Source of the DNA: Bacteroidales bacterium UBA5266
GTDB taxonomy: Bacteria > Bacteroidota > Bacteroidia > Bacteroidales > WCHB1-69
Direction: 5' to 3'
Assembly: GCA_002411545.1 (NCBI GenBank)
Contig: DHTG01000078.1
Coordinates: 1 to 8,609, forward strand
DNA length: 8,609 bases
The position numbers were made by a program, and so were the translations under genes. The notes under the pieces were generated by a model. The model made no database searches and was not told the origin of the DNA. It saw only the letters and a list, made by a program, of their open reading frames with translations. This document shows positions 7,175-8,609 of the stretch, one piece after another (within the stretch, counting starts at the first letter, position 1; each line of letters starts with the position of its first letter).

Positions 7175-8224
7175 TCAGGCTTGTCTTTTTTTTGCTAATT
7201 GACCGCATGCAGCGGCTATGTCTTTTCCTTTACTCAAACGCAGGTTGACCACCAGATTTTTATTTTTTAAATAATCTATAAAAAGGGCTTGCTGTTGCTT
7301 GTTTGTGGCTGAAAAAACGGCATAGGGATGAGGATTGTATTCAATAATATTTATTTTCACGGGAAAGCGTTTGCAAAAAATGGCCAACAAACGAGCATGT
7401 TCCAAACTATCATTCTCCCCGTTTAACAAAAGATATTCAATAGTAATCCGTTGATTTGTTTTTTGATAATAATATACCAAGGCATTGGAAAGAGCAGGTA
7501 AAGGATTGCTTTTATTTATAGGCATTATATCGGAACGTTGTTCCAAATGAGCCGAATGTAGAGAGATGGCCAAATGCACTTTAGATTTATCATCGGCAAG
7601 TTGTCGTATGCCTTTTACAATACCGCAGCTGGAAAGGGTAATTCTGTCTTTCGACATTCCCATGCCTTTGGCTGTCGTAATATAATCAATGGCTTGCATG
7701 ACATTTTCATAATTCAAAAGCGGTTCACCCATGCCCATCCAAACAATATTACTGATGGGATGACCAAAATGCACCATGCTTTCCTGATTAGCCCTAAAAA
7801 CTTGTTCATACATTTCATAGGCTGTCAGATTACGGCTAAATCCTACATGAGCGGTAGCGCAAAACCGACAGTTAAGTCCACATCCTACTTGGGATGAAAC
7901 ACATACCGTGCTTCGCTTCTTAGAAGGTATCAATACCATTTCTATCCAGTGCTTGTCATGTAATTGCATGGCATATTTTATACTGCCATCGCTGCTGACT
8001 TGCTTTTCGGCGATCTTAATTTTTGGTATATAAAAATGTTCTTTTAAGGTTTGTATAAATCCTGAAGGAAGATTACTCATTTCATCAAAGGAACTTACAT
8101 TCTTTTTCCAAAGCCATTCAGAAATTTGTTTTGCCCGAAAGGCTTTTTCAAAATGAGCAACTACCCATACAGACAGTTGCTCATCATTGAATGTGCTGAT
8201 ATCTAGTAAGGGAATATTCCCCAT
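7175..8224 (-). CDS. rlmN: Dual-specificity RNA methyltransferase RlmN (23S rRNA A2503-C2)
   Basis: RlmN is a cytoplasmic radical SAM enzyme that methylates C2 of A2503 in the peptidyl-transferase centre of 23S rRNA, and of A37 in some tRNAs. The product has 349 residues, typical for the family. The N-terminal accessory domain contains KQISEWLWKK (residues 32-41). The [4Fe-4S] cysteines are Cys115, Cys119 and Cys122 in VGCGLNCRFCATAHVGF. Two mechanistic cysteines are also present: Cys108 (CVSSQ) and Cys340 (DIAAACGQL), which is methylated during catalysis. GMGEPLLNY is the expected SAM-binding block. These features do not by themselves separate RlmN from the resistance enzyme Cfr, but the overall sequence wording and the housekeeping context favour RlmN. 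The ATG at 8224 is 4 bp beyond the gcvT stop, so translation is probably coupled. Confidence 0.97.
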   Translation of the reverse strand: MGNIPLLDISTFNDEQLSVWVVAHFEKAFRAKQISEWLWKKNVSSFDEMSNLPSGFIQTLKEHFYIPKIKIAEKQVSSDGSIKYAMQLHDKHWIEMVLIPSKKRSTVCVSSQVGCGLNCRFCATAHVGFSRNLTAYEMYEQVFRANQESMVHFGHPISNIVWMGMGEPLLNYENVMQAIDYITTAKGMGMSKDRITLSSCGIVKGIRQLADDKSKVHLAISLHSAHLEQRSDIMPINKSNPLPALSNALVYYYQKTNQRITIEYLLLNGENDSLEHARLLAIFCKRFPVKINIIEYNPHPYAVFSATNKQQQALFIDYLKNKNLVVNLRLSKGKDIAAACGQLAKKRQA

Positions 8225-8228
8225 CCTC

Positions 8229-8609
8229 TTAAGCTTTATAGAAAGGCATTTTAACCACCACGGCTTTCAATGCTTTATCTCTTATTTTAACAAATATTTC
8301 AGTATTTATTTTGGAAAAGGCTGAATTCACCAAGGCAGTTCCTATGGCCTTCTGTACCGAAGGACCTTGTGTACCGGAACAAATATGTCCGATCAAATTT
8401 CCTTGTTCATCCACAACTTCATACCCTTGACGAGGAATGCCGCGATCTATCATTTCCAAACCTACAACCTTACGGCTTACTCCTTCTTGTTTTTGTTTCA
8501 ACAAAGCTGCTTTATTGATAAAATTCTTATGATCTACAAATTTCGTTATCCAACCCAACCCGCCTTCGAGTGGAGAAACACTGTCGTTGATTTCATGACC
8601 ATATAAACA
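8229..8609 (-). CDS. gcvT: Glycine cleavage system T protein (aminomethyltransferase), C-terminal part only
   Basis: This is the last 126 residues of GcvT, which takes the aminomethyl group from the lipoylated H protein and passes its one-carbon unit to tetrahydrofolate, releasing ammonia. The full protein is about 360 residues, so about two thirds lies beyond the right edge. The reading frame is open to the last base of the window. The segment begins CLYGHEIND-SVSPLEGGLGWITKF, the well-known block at the start of the C-terminal region. Then come the conserved Arg of GIPRQGYEV, GHICSGTQGPSV and a terminal PFYKA. A TTG at 8558 inside the LGWITKF block could be mistaken for a start, but the family sequence clearly continues upstream. 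It is the first visible gene of the minus-strand run, 4 bp before rlmN. The P and H proteins of the cleavage system are not visible. Confidence 0.96.
   Translation of the reverse strand, partial: CLYGHEINDSVSPLEGGLGWITKFVDHKNFINKAALLKQKQEGVSRKVVGLEMIDRGIPRQGYEVVDEQGNLIGHICSGTQGPSVQKAIGTALVNSAFSKINTEIFVKIRDKALKAVVVKMPFYKA

Noticed and set aside
7158..7179. Inverted repeat CCTGA/TCAGG at the end of rlmN as a terminator
   Set aside because: The stem is only 5 bp with a 12-nt loop, it includes the rlmN stop codon and there is no following T-run on the minus strand; too weak to call.
7574..7897. 107-codon plus-strand open frame opposite rlmN
   Set aside because: It is antisense to the conserved radical SAM core of rlmN, with no promoter or family resemblance; its openness follows from rlmN codon composition.
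8367..8606. 79-codon plus-strand open frame at the right edge
   Set aside because: It is antisense to well-conserved GcvT C-terminal sequence and has no independent support.

Overview
The window reads as an ordinary chromosomal segment from a member of the Bacteroidota, most likely a Bacteroidales-type organism. The DNA is AT-rich. Upstream of three genes there are perfect matches to the Bacteroidota -7 promoter element TAnnTTTG. Start codons lack clear Shine-Dalgarno sequences, as is usual in this phylum. The M3 peptidase carries a lipoprotein signal, and the encoded proteins have the wording typical of Bacteroidota versions of their families. I cannot name a genus or species from the sequence.

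Layout from left to right. Positions 1-1961 (minus) hold an M3 zinc metallopeptidase of the peptidyl-dipeptidase Dcp type, predicted to be an exported lipoprotein, with its C-terminus beyond the left edge. A 196-bp divergent spacer (1962-2157) holds one promoter facing each way. Next comes miaB (2158-3468, plus), a tRNA methylthiotransferase that starts at TTG, probably after a very short leader. The rest, 3470-8609, is one run of six minus-strand genes. In transcription order they are gcvT (N-terminus beyond the right edge), rlmN, hemW, a tandem Gate-domain membrane protein, a MurU-like sugar-phosphate nucleotidyltransferase and radC. The miaB and radC genes meet tail to tail with one base between their stop codons.

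Three of the eight genes encode radical SAM [4Fe-4S] enzymes. MiaB methylthiolates A37 of tRNAs, RlmN methylates A2503 of 23S rRNA (and A37 of some tRNAs), and HemW is a heme chaperone. The RNA-modification genes are not in one operon: miaB is on the opposite strand. The minus-strand run probably has two parts. gcvT and rlmN are 4 bp apart and hemW follows after 57 bp. A probable internal promoter then precedes the Gate protein, whose stop codon overlaps the start of the nucleotidyltransferase gene (ATGA); radC follows after 35 bp.

I see no rRNA, tRNA, CRISPR array, insertion sequence, phage gene or toxin/defence module, and no strong candidate for an undescribed system. The most interesting lead is modest: a duplicated Gate-domain transporter-like protein translationally coupled to a MurU-like nucleotidyltransferase, which could be an uptake-plus-activation pair. 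No stretch longer than 200 bp lacks a gene.
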